From: Miscanthus floridulus
Taxonomy: Eukaryota > Streptophyta > Magnoliopsida > Poales > Poaceae
DNA: 64,000 nt
Reading direction: 5' to 3'
NCBI RefSeq assembly: GCF_019320115.1
Contig: NC_089583.1
Coordinates: 76,695,739-76,759,738, forward strand
Shown: positions 46,430 to 58,183 of the stretch, one piece after another
Numbering within the stretch: the first letter of the stretch is position 1
Layout: the number at the start of each line of letters is the position of its first letter
Made by a program: the position numbers and the translations under genes
Notes under the pieces: model-generated
What the model saw: only the letters and a program-made list of their open reading frames with translations
Databases searched by the model: none
What the model was told of the DNA's origin: nothing

Positions 46430-49081
46430 GATGCAAGAAAGTGTGCTTTAGGTACGCGAGAAGGTATAAGAAATCAAAAAGGTCTATAAACCAAAGTAGT
46501 CCTATAAAACAATAATATAAAAAAACAAGAAGTAGCAGTGGTAGAGGCCTCAGAAACATGTCAATCATCATCTGATCTTGAACTTGGAGCATCAAGGCAT
46601 CATAACAGAGAAGAGAGGAGAAGGTAATGTAGGGGCGGCTGCTAATGATGCCAAGTTCCTCACAAGTTCTTGACCATCAGCTCATATTCCATATAATGTA
46701 TGGACTTGGACAATTTCATCATCGGCAAAACAAAGGAGAGGAGAGGAGAGGGGAGATTTGGCAAAAAAAGCAGGCGCTGCTTCCAAAACATAGAGGATAG
46801 GAAAGGTGGCAACAAATAAAGGAGAGGGGAGATTTGGCAAAAAAAGCAGGTGCTGCTTCCAAAACATAGAGGATAGGAAAGGTGGCAACAAATAAAGGAG
46901 TAGTAGTAGGAGTAGTAAGAGGAGGAGTAGGAGTAGTAAGAGAGGTGAGGAGAAGAGAGAAGAGAGGTCTGCACATTATTTAAATCAAAATAGGAGCAAC
47001 TGCTGCTACCAAACAAGAAAGAAGAGAGGAGAATAGAGAAGAGAGAAGAGAGGAGAAGATAGAAAAGAGGAGAAGAGAGGTGAGAGAAGAAAGAATAGAG
47101 GTCTGCACATTATTTAAATCAGAATAGGAGTAGCAGCTGCTGCTACCAAACAAGAATTGTTGGATAGCAACAAAAAAAAAGTAGCAGCGTAGCTATTGCC
47201 ATATAGGAGAGTAGTAGAAGCAGCGGCTATTGCAAATGACAGGGAATGAGTTCAAGCACTTAAGCAATAGAAAAACAGCAAGACATGTACTTACAATTAC
47301 TTCATAGTGTAAGACATTATTTAACACCTAGTGACAAAAAAGTGCCAGACCTGACGTCAACTACAAATGAAGAAGTTGTGCAAGGACTAGAATTAAAATA
47401 TAGTTCTTTAGTGCAGAATAAGGATCCGTTATCAACAGACAACAGTGCTTATCATTTACTACGAAATGTAACCAACAAAGCTTTAAGTTAATCCTAGCCA
47501 AATGCAAGCTCAAAAAAGAGTGTATTGCCTAGACAAACAGAGAAAATATATACAGGAACAAGTATGACATGGAAAGACAGTAAACCAGCCTTATTTTCCA
47601 ATGAGAAGGCATGTGGCCTTCTAAGTTTTAATGTCAGTTTCACCTAACAATGACAAATTAACAATAATGAAGCTATGAGCAAGACCATGGTTCCACAGCC
47701 AAATGTGTGGCAGGGGACCACAATTAAGAAATAAGGGAGGCAATGCCTACATAAAATGTATGCCCACTTGACCTTACATCTTCCTCAAAAAATTATGCAT
47801 TTCAAATTCCAATATGCTTCTGATAAGAATATCCTAATAATAATAAGACTAGCATTCCATTCTTATGACAAACCTAATCTTACTGAAAACGTTATTTAAA
47901 AATTAGTGTAGAAGCAGCAGTCAAGCTTTATGCTCAAATCAAAATTTGGATTAGTAAATAGTGAGTAAACAGTCTGAACACGTTCTATGAACGTTTAAGA
48001 TCCATTTTACAGTAACAAATTATATTGATAAAATTTCGCTAACAAGACAAGCATTCGACCTGAATTAAAAATCCAACCAAAATTGTATGCATACAGAAAT
48101 AGTGGTAGAAAGGCCATCAATAGCAAAGAAAACTTAGATCCTTTACCTAATAGAACGAGCAAAACTATGCTGCTTAGCTTTAAACCCTACGAGAGTAACT
48201 TGAACCTTGAGGTATAAACCATTCCTTCATATACACCAGCAAACAAGTAATAACAATCATGTCATATCAACTTCCCGATAGCTAAAAGCAAAATGTCAAA
48301 ATCTCAAATCACTTGTAAAGACTAAATTAAACGCATCTCAGAGCTTGTCAACATCAAATACATACTGGACGAAAGACACTTCCTTAGCATGTCACACCTA
48401 GTGACAAAAAAGTGCCAGACCTGACGTCAACTAAAAAAGTCCCACCAATATTCAGGCATGTCACAGTATAGCACAGGGACTGTTATGCGAGGTTAGTACC
48501 ATATCTATATCTATAATGCCTATTTTTACCATATCTTTATATGTATTGTAGTTCTGAAGTTCAACAAAAAAATGGCTGTACTATGAGCAACAACACAGAT
48601 TGCATTAATCATTTAGTACATTCCATTAACCAGATTCTAACATAAAAATGGCTGCAGAGCCTTGCATCTCAGCCAAGATGTGTCGTAACAAATCCATCAG
48701 ATGTGTAGTAGCTATCCTTGCATCTCAACTACCATTTTTCCAGACTCATATGTAAGAAATGGGTCATACAAATCCATCGGATGTGTAGCAGCTATCATTT
48801 AATTACAGGATCACAGACAAGATGCTCAAAGTGGCAAGATTTCTCAATACAAAATTTTTCAAGTCTGAAAACGCAATAGGATAGATCAAGTGTAGCAAAT
48901 AATAGCAGGCTACTTAACATCTAGCTTCCCTGTCTAACTGTCCACAAACCTCATGGAAAATTTTTACATTTGGACAGCATACAAAGTGGGGTTAGCTACT
49001 CCATAAGAGTCTGGGAAAATGCTAGTTGAATTGTAGAGACAGGGCACTGGAACGCAATACAAGGCTGAAGAAACATACCTG
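46430..49081 (-). other. Intron of the CACTA second gene, with local repeats
   Basis: A donor CAGGTATGT at about 49081 and the acceptor near 46430 frame a 2.65 kb AT-rich intron in the transcript's leader. It contains a 76-bp tandem duplication (46743-46894), a purine-rich GAGAA tract (46900-47100) and a repeated GTCTGCACATTATTTAAATC segment (46965 and 47098). No coding region was seen. Confidence 0.6.
46743..46894. repeat. 76-bp tandem duplication
   Basis: Two units beginning GGAGAGGGGAGATTTGGC lie in direct succession with a 76-bp offset and about one mismatch. Confidence 0.88.
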
Positions 49082-49510
49082 GTGGGTGATTGTCGCCAGT
49101 GAAGAGGTGGCGAAGTGGGGCGGGGTTCGCCCAGCCGTTGGAGGGGTCGCGGCGGGTGCGCCGCCGGTGAAGAGGTGGCGAAGTGGGGTAGGGTTCGCCC
49201 AGCCGTTGGACGGGGGCGCGTGGGTGCGCTGCCGGCCGCCGGTGGAGGTGCGCGGAGACCGCCCGCCGATCGAGGTGTGCAGAGGCCGCCCACCGGTGGA
49301 AACCCTAGGGAGGCGCGCGGGTGCGGGGAGGAGCAGGCACGCGCGGAAATCCTAGGGCGGGGAGGAGCAGGCGGGAGGGGGCACGGGTGCGGGGAGGGGG
49401 CGCGGGTGCGGGGAGGAGCAGGCGCGCGGGTGCGGGGAGGGGCGCGGGTCCGGGAGGCGGCGTCGGTAGGGCAGCCTGACGGCGTCGGAGGAGAAGAGAG
49501 CGCCCAGACT
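49082..49510 (-). other. GC-rich leader exon of the CACTA second gene
   Basis: The stretch between the TATA box and the donor at 49081 is GC-rich with G-run repeats (GGTGCGGGGAGG). It probably forms the untranslated first exon. Long ORFs on either strand here reflect base composition. Confidence 0.5.
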
Positions 49511-49532
49511 GACTCCCGTGCGTCGGTTCTCC

Positions 49533-49640
49533 TATTTATACTCCCTCCTATTTGTAGGGGCGGTTCCTGATCTAGCCGCCCCTACAAATCCATTTGTAGG
49601 GGCGGTTCCTGATCTAGCCGCCCCTAAAAATGCATTTGGT
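49533..49640 (-). promoter_or_regulatory. Internal CACTA promoter with subterminal-type repeats
   Basis: The minus strand has TATAAATA at 49540-49533. Directly upstream (49550-49630) lie four arms of the same TTTGTAGGGGCGG word found at the element's terminus, as two inverted pairs sharing TTCCTGATCTAG. Confidence 0.75.
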
Positions 49641-51716
49641 CAAATAAAAAACAACACTTTGACTCTAGTATTATGAACTCTAAATGACTTCAAATTGAAA
49701 AGTTTTGAATACCAAGTTTGTTAAACGAATCAAGATCTACAATTGTTGTTTTGGTCAACTTTCCATTTGAGAAAGTTTGGATGGTTCAAATTTGTGATTT
49801 TTAAATTTCAACGCCTACAAACTAGTTTTCGGAACCCTAGGTTATTTCAAATTGAAAAGTTTTGAATACCAAGTTTGTTCAGCTCATCAAGATCTACAAT
49901 ACTTATATAGTCCATTTTTTCATTTGAGAAAGTTTGAACAAAATGTAGTTTAAATTTCACAAGTGTGTGACATAGTTTCAGAAAGTCTATATGAGATTCA
50001 AGAATTTGTGACTAGTGTTTGATAAAACTTTCTCAAATGGGAAAATGAGATATGTAACAATTGTAGATCTTGCTGAGATGATCAAACTTGGTATTCAGAG
50101 TTTTTTCATCTAAGGTCATGTAATATCTCATTTGAGCAAGTTTGACCAAGTCAAATTTGGTCAAATAAAAAAACAACACTTTGACTCTAGTATTATGAAC
50201 TGTAAATGACTTCAAATTGAAAAGTTTTGAATACCAAGTTTGTTAAACGAATCAAGATCTACAATTGTTATTTTGGTCAACTTTCCATTTGAGAAAGTTT
50301 GGATGGTTCAAATTTGTGATTTTTAAATTTCAACGCCTACAAACTAGTTTTCGGAACCCTAGGTTATTTCAAATTGAAAAGTTTTGAATACCAAGTTTGT
50401 TCAGCTCATCAAGATCTACAATACTTATATAGTCTATTTTTTCATTTGAGAAAGTTTGAATAAAATGTAGTTCAAATTTCACAAGTGTGTGACATAGTTT
50501 CAGAAAGTCTATATGAGATTCAAGAATTTGTGACTAGTGTTTGATAAAACTTTCTCAAATGGGAAAATGAGCTATGTAACAATTGTAGATCTTGCTGAGA
50601 TGATCAAACTTGGTATTCAGAGTTTTTTCATCTGAGGTCATGTAATATCTCATTTGAGCAAGTTTGACCAAGTCAAATTTGGTCAAATAAAAAACAACAC
50701 TTTGACTCTAGTATTATGAACTGTAAATGACTTCAAATTGAAAAGTTTTGAATACCAAGTTTGTTAAACGAATCAAGATCTACAATTGTTGTTTTGGTCA
50801 ACTTTCCATTTGAGAAAGTTTGGATGGTTCAAATTTGTGATTTTTAAATTTCAACGCTTACAAACTAGTTTTCCGGAACCCTAGGTTATTTCAAATTGAA
50901 AAGTTTTGAATACCAAGTTTGTTCAGCTCATCAAGATCTACAATACTTATATATTCCATTTTTTCATTTGAGAAAGTTTGAACAAAATGTAGTTCAAATT
51001 TCACAAGTGTGTGACATAGTTTCAGAAAGTCTATATGAGATTCAAGAATTTGTGACTAGTGTTTGATAAAACTTTCTCAAATGGGAAAATGAGCTATGTA
51101 ACAATTGTAGATCTTGATGAGATGATCAAACTTGGTATTCAGAGTTTTTTCATCTGAGGTCATGTAATGTCTCATTTGAGCAAGTTTGACCAAGTCAAAT
51201 TTGGTCAAATAAAAAAACAACACTTTGACTCTAGTATTATGAACTGTAAATGACTTCAAATTGAAAAGTTTTGAATACCAAGTTTGTTAAACGAATCAAG
51301 ATCTACAATTGTTGTTTTGGTCAACTTTCCATTTGAGAAAGTTTGGATGGTTCAAATTTGTGATTTTTAAATTTCAATGCCTACAAACTAGTTTTCGGAA
51401 CCCTAGGTTATTTCAAATTGAAAAGTTTTGAATACCAAGTTTGTTCAGCTCATCAAGATCTACAATACTTATATAGTCCATTTTTTCATTTGAGAAAGTT
51501 TGAACAAAATGTAGTTCAAATTTCACAAGTGTGTGACATAGTTTTAGAAAGTCTATATGAGATTCAAGAATTTGTGACTAGTGTTTGATAAAACTTTCTC
51601 AAATAGGAAAATGAGCTATGTAACAATTGTAGATCTTACTGAGATGATCAAACTTGGTATTCAGAGTTTTTTCATCTGAGGTCATGTATGTCTCATTTGA
51701 GCAAGTTTGACCAAGT
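49635..51716. repeat. Tandem array, four units of about 522 bp
   Basis: Units start at 49635, 50156, 50678 and 51200 with TTTGGTCAAATAAA and are very alike. Each unit itself contains two related halves, sharing TTCAAATTGAAAAGTTTTG and CAAGATCTACAAT. The array lies between the TNP2 gene and the promoter of the second gene. No ORF of note is present. Confidence 0.95.
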
Positions 51717-51884
51717 AGAGTGGATGTTCAAATAGAGTCATCTAGATGTTGCAAAGGGTAGTCTCACACACATGCATAAAATGTAGTCTCACACACATAC
51801 AAAAATATATAGTCTTAGATACGTACACAAATATATAGTCTCACACGCATGCATAAATGAAGCCTTACAAAGACACACAACTAG

Positions 51885-54170
51885 CTAGCCCGCTGTAACG
51901 ACTTTCCCCTTGACACCTTTTCGTTCCCATGGCATTATATCTTTGGGGATGTTCTTTTCCACACCACTGATCTTCTTAGGAAAGTCTGTGAATAGCGGCA
52001 TCTCATCATAGTTATTGTAAGCTTCAACACCGTCCTCGCCATCAACTCCAATAATGTGTTGTTTCTCGAAGGCAACCACGTGCTTTGTCTTCTTCTTCGG
52101 GGGGAGGTTACTTTGTGGGTCAGACATATAGAAAACTTGTGCAACACGTGAAGCGAGCACCCAAGGGTCATCTTGGTAGCCTAGATTCTCGAGGTCTAGG
52201 ACTCTCAATCCGATCTCGTTCAGTTGGTGTTGTTTGATCCAGCGGCATCGAAACAGGGCCACCGTTATATCCATTCCATAGTCAAGTTCCCATATCTCTT
52301 CAATGATGCCAAAGTATTGGATCTTTCGCCCGAATCCATCGAGAGCCTCTATTCGAACGCCGCTGTTTTGGTTCACATATTTACTATCCTTTGCGTGGGT
52401 ATAGTACATGTACCCATTGATGTCATAAGCATTCCAAGATGTCACTTGTCTCGATGGCCCCTCCGCCAATCTACTGATGGTAATAGAGTCTATGGTTTCT
52501 TCAGGCGGTATGTTTTGGTCCTTCAACCATATAGTTAGTCGTTGCTTGTGCTGTTTCATGACCCAATCATCCGAACGGCCATTTCTCTCCGCCATAATGA
52601 TAGCCAAGTGTTCATCAATATACGGTTGCATCAGTTGTGTACTCTGCAAGACACTGTAATGCACTCGACTCACCTCTTTGTAATCATGGTCGATGAACAC
52701 TTTTCTACCACTGGTGCCCTTCCCAGCCAGCCTACCCTTATGACGAGAATCGGGTTTACCAATCCCTTTCTGTACTTTTAGGTACTCTTGACAGCACTCG
52801 ACGACTTCTTCAGTACTGTAACCCTCTATCATGGAGCCCTCTGGGTATGCTCGATTATGCACATATCGACTTAAAACCGACATGAACCGCTCATAGGACC
52901 ACATTTCATGCAAGTAGCAAGGGCCAAACGCCTGTATCTGATGAACCATGTGAATCATGAGATGTGGCATTATATCAAAAAAAGCAGGAGGTAAACACAT
53001 CTCCAGTTGGTTTTGTGTCTCCACCACAAATTCATGTAGGTCACTCAGCTCTTCCTTGCCAATCGTCTTCTGTGAGATCTTCGAAAAGAAGTAGCACATG
53101 CGGGTGATGGCCATTTTCAAGAACTTTGGCTTTATAGCCCTGATTGCAATAGGTAGAAACACTGTCAGCATCACATGGCAATCGTGAGCCTTGTAGTGTG
53201 TTATTGATAAGTCCTTCATCGACACTAGCTTCTTCACATTTGCTGAAAACCCAGTCGGGACTTTGATCCCCCTCAGGAAAGTGCATATAGCTCTCTTCTC
53301 GTCTGGTGTTAGGTTGAAGCACGCCGCGGGCAAAGTGTATTTTCCATTAGCCTCAGGTACCGGGTGAAGCTGTGGCATCATGTTTAGCTGCACCATGTCT
53401 TTCCGTGCTTTCAGACCATCCTTTGACTTGCCTGTGTCCATCAAGGTAGCAATGAGACTCTCAAAGACATTCTTCTGTACGTGCATAGCATCAATGGCAT
53501 GGGGGACCTCCAAGTCTGGCCAATAAGGCAGATACTGAAAGAAGATCGATTATTTCTTGAAAGGTACGCCTTCGATAGGAGGTGTGCTTCTATCTCTATT
53601 CGTCCCATCTGGATTATTCTTTCCATAGATGACGCGTATATTTTTCACCATTCTGTACACATATTCTCCGTTATGACGTCTCTCCAGAGGGGGTTCAATC
53701 TCCAGGGCGTTGTCATAAAATCTAAAGAACAATTTGCTGCGGTACTTGTGACTTGTCTTTAAGAAGCGTCGGTTCCTTAGGTAAACTATCTTCTTGGATG
53801 CATCTAGGTACACCCATGTAGTACCATCCAAGCAAACCAAGCATCCCGTCTTCCCTTTGATCTGTCCAGACAAAGCAAACAACGCGGGGTAATCATTGGT
53901 AGTAACAAATATTATTGCTCTACATATGAAGTCCTCCTTTCGGAACGCATCGTACATCTGCTCCCCATGCCTCCATAGTCTCTCCATTTCTTGCATCAAG
54001 GGCTCGAGGAACACGTCTATATCAATGCCTGGTTGTTTAGGGCCAGAAATAAGAATAGTGAGGAGAAGGTACTTTCTCTTCTGACACAACCATGTTGGGA
54101 TGTTGTACATGGTCAAGATCACTGGCCATGTGCTGTGGTTGCTCATCCTCTCATTGAAGGGATTCATTCC
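51885..54170 (-). pseudogene. CACTA TNP2 transposase, interrupted
   Basis: The first visible part (54170-53553) is the Transposase_21 core: GMNPFNE, HSTWPVILTMYNIP, SGPKQPGIDIDVFL. A TAA at 53550-53552 interrupts it, after which the same frame continues with YLPYWPDLEVPHAIDAMHVQKNVF. The rest carries the usual C-terminal domains (DUF4218-like LHEFVVETQNQLEM and MWSYERFMSVLSRYVHN; DUF4216-like IEEIWELDY and ALFRCRWI). The N-terminus is missing because a Copia element begins at 54171. TNP2 cuts and joins CACTA ends. One stop is the only break seen within the visible part. Confidence 0.93.
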
Positions 54171-54608
54171 TGAAAGCATCTAGGCCCCTAGTTGGATTTC
54201 GGTGATTAATGTCAATACAAGATTACTATGACTAACGTGTGTTTTGCAGAGGCAATTAAGTTAGGTCATGGTAATGGAGATCGATTGGGCAATCGAGGTT
54301 GTCATGCCCCTACGATGGAAATCATTTTGGTTTTCAAAGGATGGACGACAAGGTTAAGGATGACTAGTTCTAAGTGTCGATTGGAGTTGGAGAGACACTT
54401 AGAGTAGTTTGGGACTTTGTTTTTCCTTTGGCCGTACTATGAAGGGGGGTATGAACGGGTAGCTTGACCTAGTTGAGTCTAGTGAGTTAGGTGTGGTGCA
54501 CACTTGTTAAAACTAGCTCTAGGTAGCTCCTATGAATGCCTAAGATCCTTTGGAGCAAACTTCATTCACATATGTTCGGAAGTTGGAAGTGAATGGAGGG
54601 TCAAATAC

Positions 54609-54978
54609 TGACCGGACGCTGGCTCCGGTGCGACCGGACGCTGGCCGCAGGGTCCGGTCAGTTCATTTGACCGAGAAGATCAAGTCTGGTGTGACCGGAC
54701 GCTGGGAGGTCATGTGACCGGACGCTGAGGGCCAGCGTCCGGTCAACTCCAGTAAGGGTCCAGACTTGGAAAAGTGTGACCGGACGCGACCGGTCAGTGT
54801 GACCGGACCCTGAGTATCCAGCGTCCGGTCGTTTACAGTAAGCATCCAAGAGCGACCGGACGCGTCCGGTCGGTACTGACCGGACCCTGACAGCGTCCGG
54901 TCATCACTTGAATGCTGGTTCGCAGGTTGAACTGACCGGAGCGTCCGGTCATCACGACCGGAGCGTCCGGTCATCCCG
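54609..54978. repeat. GACCGGACGC / GCGTCCGGTC repeat cluster in the LTR
   Basis: By eye there are about ten GACCGGA words and seven TCCGGTC words in 370 bp, often as close inverted pairs. The cluster ends about 36 bp before the LTR TATA box. Confidence 0.93.
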
Positions 54979-55013
54979 CAGAAGCTCATAACGGTTCGTT
55001 TTTCAGACTGGCT

Positions 55014-55021
55014 TATAAATA
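55014..55021 (+). promoter_or_regulatory. LTR TATA box
   Basis: TATAAATA within CTTATAAATAGAAG, in the middle of the LTR, is followed by a short GC-balanced leader. It fits the start of the retrotransposon transcript near 55045. Confidence 0.8.
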
Positions 55022-55745
55022 GAAGCTCCACTCGTGAGTGGAGCATCCTTTGCTCATTCCAACAGCTGAGAAACACGTTTGTGAGTGCCAAGAAGTGCAA
55101 GATCCTAGTGAGGTGTTTGTGATTTGAGAATCCAAGAGAGTAGCCTCACTAGCAAATCAAGAGTAGCAAAGTGTGCATCCATCTTCTCATTAGGCTTCGC
55201 GTGGTCAAGTGAGAGTTCGTGCTTGTTACTCTTGGTGATCGCCATCACCTAGACGGCTTGGTGGTGATTGGGAGTTTGGTGTTCACCTGGCGGAGTTTGT
55301 GGGTGACCCAACTCAAGTTGTGAGCGGCTTTGGGTGATTCACCGTGACGGAGTGTCGAAGAATCAACCCATAGAGAGCACTTGATCCTTGCGTGGATCAA
55401 GGGGGAGCTACACCCTTGCGCGGGTGCTCCAACGAGGACTAGTGGGGAGTGGCGACTCTCCGATACCTCGGCAAAACATCGCCGCGTTCCTTTCTCTTTC
55501 TACTTACTTTGAGCACTTACTTTGAGTATTTACTTTGAGCAATTCAATACTTGTTTTACATCCATAGAATTGCTTGCTAGAGTAAGTTTGGAACATAGTT
55601 TGAGAAGTTGTTGTGCATTAGTTTGATATAAACACTTTTCTAGGCACAAGGGGTTAATTGGGCTATCTGTAGGATTTGATTATTGCAAGAGAATTTAGAA
55701 TTAGCCCAATTCACCCCCCCTCTTGGGCATCTTGATCCTTTCAAT

Positions 55746-55757
55746 TGGTATCAGAGC
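55746..55757 (+). promoter_or_regulatory. Primer-binding site
   Basis: TGGTATCAGAGC is a perfect initiator-tRNA-Met-type site two bases after the 5' LTR. Confidence 0.93.
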
Positions 55758-55795
55758 CTCGTGCTCACTTTTTAAGCTTAATCGCTTAGAGCAAG

Positions 55796-58183
55796 ATGTC
55801 TTACGGGGATGGACCTCCTCCTATCTTTGAAGGAGATGATTTTCCATATTGGAAAATCCGCATGGAGGCATACTTAGAAGCTCTAGATGTTGGAATTCTT
55901 AGAGCCGCCTCTCAAGGGTTCCCCGCACCTAGGAATGCCGCACAACTTCAAGGCGATGAAGTGAATTATGAGAAATGGAATGCAAAGGCTCGCAACACCA
56001 TTTTTAGAGGCCTTTGCAAAGAAGTGTTCAATCGTGTAAGGAACCACAAAGACACCCATGCTCTATGGTCGGACGTTTGTGCGCTCCATGAGGGAACCAA
56101 GAGTGAGCGTGAGGAGCGCTATCATCTTGTGATTAAAAAGCTAAATTCTTTTGAGATGTTTCCCAAAGAAAGTGCTAATGAGATGTATTCTCGATTAAAT
56201 GTTCTTGTAGAGGAAGTCAATGGGCTTGGACTTACTCAAATGTCACCATCCGATGTTGTGAGAAAAATCTTGAGTGTCCTCCCCATTGATAAATATGGAC
56301 ACATTGTGACCGTGCTACATCAAGGTGATCTTTCCACCGCTACACCGACACAAATCTTGGGAAAGATCAATGCTCATGAGATGTACATGCACATCACACC
56401 ACAAGATGGCTCATCCTCTACAAAGAAGAAAGAGAAGGACTTAGCATTCAAAGCTAGCCAAGACAAGGGCAAAGCAAGACTTGAGTATGAGAGCTCAAGT
56501 GATGAAGATGATGAAGAAAGCCTTGCCCTCATGGTGAAGAAGACCACAAAGATGCTAAAAAGGCTAAACAAGAGTGGCATCAAGTTCGACGGCAAGAAGA
56601 AGAAGTTCTTCACAAGCTCAAGAAGAAAGCCAATCTCCGAGATGGATTGCTACAATTGTGGTGAACTTGGCCACTTAGCTCATCAATGCACAAAGCCCAA
56701 GAAAGACAAGTTCAAGAACAAGGGCAAGAAAGATGATTCAAGTGATGAAGATGAAAAGAAAAAGAACAAGCCGTACAAGAAGAGAGATGGCAAAAAGAGG
56801 GACTTCTACAAGAAGAAGAAGAGTGGCAAGGCCTACATTGTCGGTGATTGGCTCACGGACATTGATTCATCAAGTGGATCATCCGATGATGATAGTGATG
56901 ATGAAAAGGTGGCCGCCATTGCTATTGATCTTGCATCTTCACCGCCACCATCGCCATCATCCTCTACACACCTATGCCTTATGGCCAAAGGTGAACGCAA
57001 GGTAACTAAGAGTGATGATAGTAGTGATGATGAACATGCTAGTGACGATGATAGTGATAGCGATGATGATGACTCACCCACTTATGATGATCTTGTAAAA
57101 ATACTTAGAAAATATACTAAGATCATTAGAAAGAGTAGAGCTACAAATGAAAAACTTGATGCTAAAAATGATTCACTTTTAGCTAAGTGTGATACATTAG
57201 AAAAGGCTAATGATGAGCTCAAAGAAACAAATGATTCTATATCATCCAAACTCAAGGAGCTCAAATCTTCTAAGAAAGAGCTTAAAGATAAAAATGATAA
57301 ACTTGAGTGGGTGCACAATGAGCTTGTCACTAGTCACCATAAGCTAAAAGATGAATATACAACTCTAAAGATCAATTATGATACCCTTATTATTGCACAA
57401 GAATTCTTACCAAATGAGCCACATGATGCTACTAACCATATTGTTAAGATTGATATAGCTACCTCATGTGATGATTTAATTAATGAAAGCATTGAGCATG
57501 GATCTAGTAGCAAGGGCAAGCAAGTGGTTGAGTGCATTGACTATGATGAGTATGTCAAGCTCAAGAGTGACAATGAGAAGCTCATGAAAGATCTTAAAGA
57601 GATGAAAAGTCACAACACCATTATGCGAGAAACTCTTGATCATGACAAAGAGGTGATCCTTGAGAATGAGAAGCTAAAAGAAGAAATCAAGAAACTCAAG
57701 GAGGAGAAGAACAATGATATTCTCAAGGAAGAGAACAAGAAGCTCAAGATGGAGAAAGAGCATCTCAAAGTGGGATTGAGCAAGTTTGCTAGAGGCAAGC
57801 ATCTCCAAAGTGAGCTACTCATGAATACCGTCATGAAGATGGATAGAAGTGGCATTGGATATATGGCAAGTGTAGAGAAGAAGAAGGCTCAAGCTCAACA
57901 CCAACAATCAAAGCCAAAGCCAAAGCCAAAGAGATGTTTTGAGTGTGGACAAGAAGGTCACTTTGCTCATGAGTGTCAAACTCCACCACCACAACCCTTG
58001 CCCAAGCATGCTAGACCCTTTGCTTTCAATGCTCACTACATGCTTAGAAAAGATTCGAGTGGAAAGATGAAAGTCATGTTCTTAGGTCCCCCCAACAAGA
58101 GTAGGCCTAAGAAAGTTTGGGTGGCTAAGTCACTTGTTGAGAAGGTGAAGGGCCCTCAACAAGCTTGGATCCCTAAAGCTTGA
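55796..58183 (+). CDS. SIRE-type gag, 795 residues
   Basis: The start ATG (MSYGDGPPPIFEGDDFPYWK) lies 38 bp after the primer-binding site. The N-terminal third is the Copia gag region (YWKIRMEAYLEAL, RYHLVIKKLNSFEMF, VVRKILSVLP). A first zinc knuckle CYNCGELGHLAHQC is at residues 285-298. Then come Lys- and Asp/Ser-rich low-complexity stretches, a long coiled coil (about 440-690), and a second knuckle CFECGQEGHFAHEC at 714-727. This is longer than ordinary Copia gags, as in the SIRE lineage. It forms the capsid and binds RNA. It ends at TGA 58181-58183, with pol downstream in the same frame. Confidence 0.95.
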   Translation: MSYGDGPPPIFEGDDFPYWKIRMEAYLEALDVGILRAASQGFPAPRNAAQLQGDEVNYEKWNAKARNTIFRGLCKEVFNRVRNHKDTHALWSDVCALHEGTKSEREERYHLVIKKLNSFEMFPKESANEMYSRLNVLVEEVNGLGLTQMSPSDVVRKILSVLPIDKYGHIVTVLHQGDLSTATPTQILGKINAHEMYMHITPQDGSSSTKKKEKDLAFKASQDKGKARLEYESSSDEDDEESLALMVKKTTKMLKRLNKSGIKFDGKKKKFFTSSRRKPISEMDCYNCGELGHLAHQCTKPKKDKFKNKGKKDDSSDEDEKKKNKPYKKRDGKKRDFYKKKKSGKAYIVGDWLTDIDSSSGSSDDDSDDEKVAAIAIDLASSPPPSPSSSTHLCLMAKGERKVTKSDDSSDDEHASDDDSDSDDDDSPTYDDLVKILRKYTKIIRKSRATNEKLDAKNDSLLAKCDTLEKANDELKETNDSISSKLKELKSSKKELKDKNDKLEWVHNELVTSHHKLKDEYTTLKINYDTLIIAQEFLPNEPHDATNHIVKIDIATSCDDLINESIEHGSSSKGKQVVECIDYDEYVKLKSDNEKLMKDLKEMKSHNTIMRETLDHDKEVILENEKLKEEIKKLKEEKNNDILKEENKKLKMEKEHLKVGLSKFARGKHLQSELLMNTVMKMDRSGIGYMASVEKKKAQAQHQQSKPKPKPKRCFECGQEGHFAHECQTPPPQPLPKHARPFAFNAHYMLRKDSSGKMKVMFLGPPNKSRPKKVWVAKSLVEKVKGPQQAWIPKA

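Larger units (their letters stand above)
42051..54170 (-). mobile_element. CACTA (En/Spm) DNA transposon, right part lost to a later insertion
   Basis: It starts with the CACTACTACAAAAAG terminus exactly where copy A (26094) is uninterrupted. Both genes read leftwards: TNP2 transposase (51885-54170), then a Transposase_24/ULP1 gene (about 42890-49510). Short inverted subterminal repeats with TTTGTAGGGGCGG follow the terminus. At 54171 a Copia element cuts the TNP2 gene, so the other end of the CACTA must lie beyond the window. Stops and a frameshift in both genes show it is inactive. Confidence 0.92.
54171..55743 (+). repeat. SIRE-type 5' LTR (1573 bp)
   Basis: It begins TGAAAGCATC and ends GATCCTTTCA, giving inverted TGAAAG/CTTTCA ends, and abuts the primer-binding site. 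The partner LTR is beyond the window, so the start rests on the terminal inverted repeat and on the loss of TNP2 coding at this base. Confidence 0.85.

Noticed and set aside
49026..49570. 110-150-codon ORFs on both strands
   Set aside because: The region is G-run repeat DNA forming the probable leader exon of the CACTA second gene; the ORFs reflect composition.
50033..51259. Repeated 60-codon minus-strand ORFs
   Set aside because: They recur only because the 522-bp tandem unit recurs; no domain and no start context.
49635..51716. Array considered as a CRISPR-like or centromeric satellite
   Set aside because: Units of 522 bp without spacers, only four copies, inside a CACTA element of a plant genome.
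54171..55743. Considered whether the GACCGGACGC cluster region was a separate mobile element
   Set aside because: It lies between the LTR end motifs and next to the TATA box; no independent termini or target duplication were seen.
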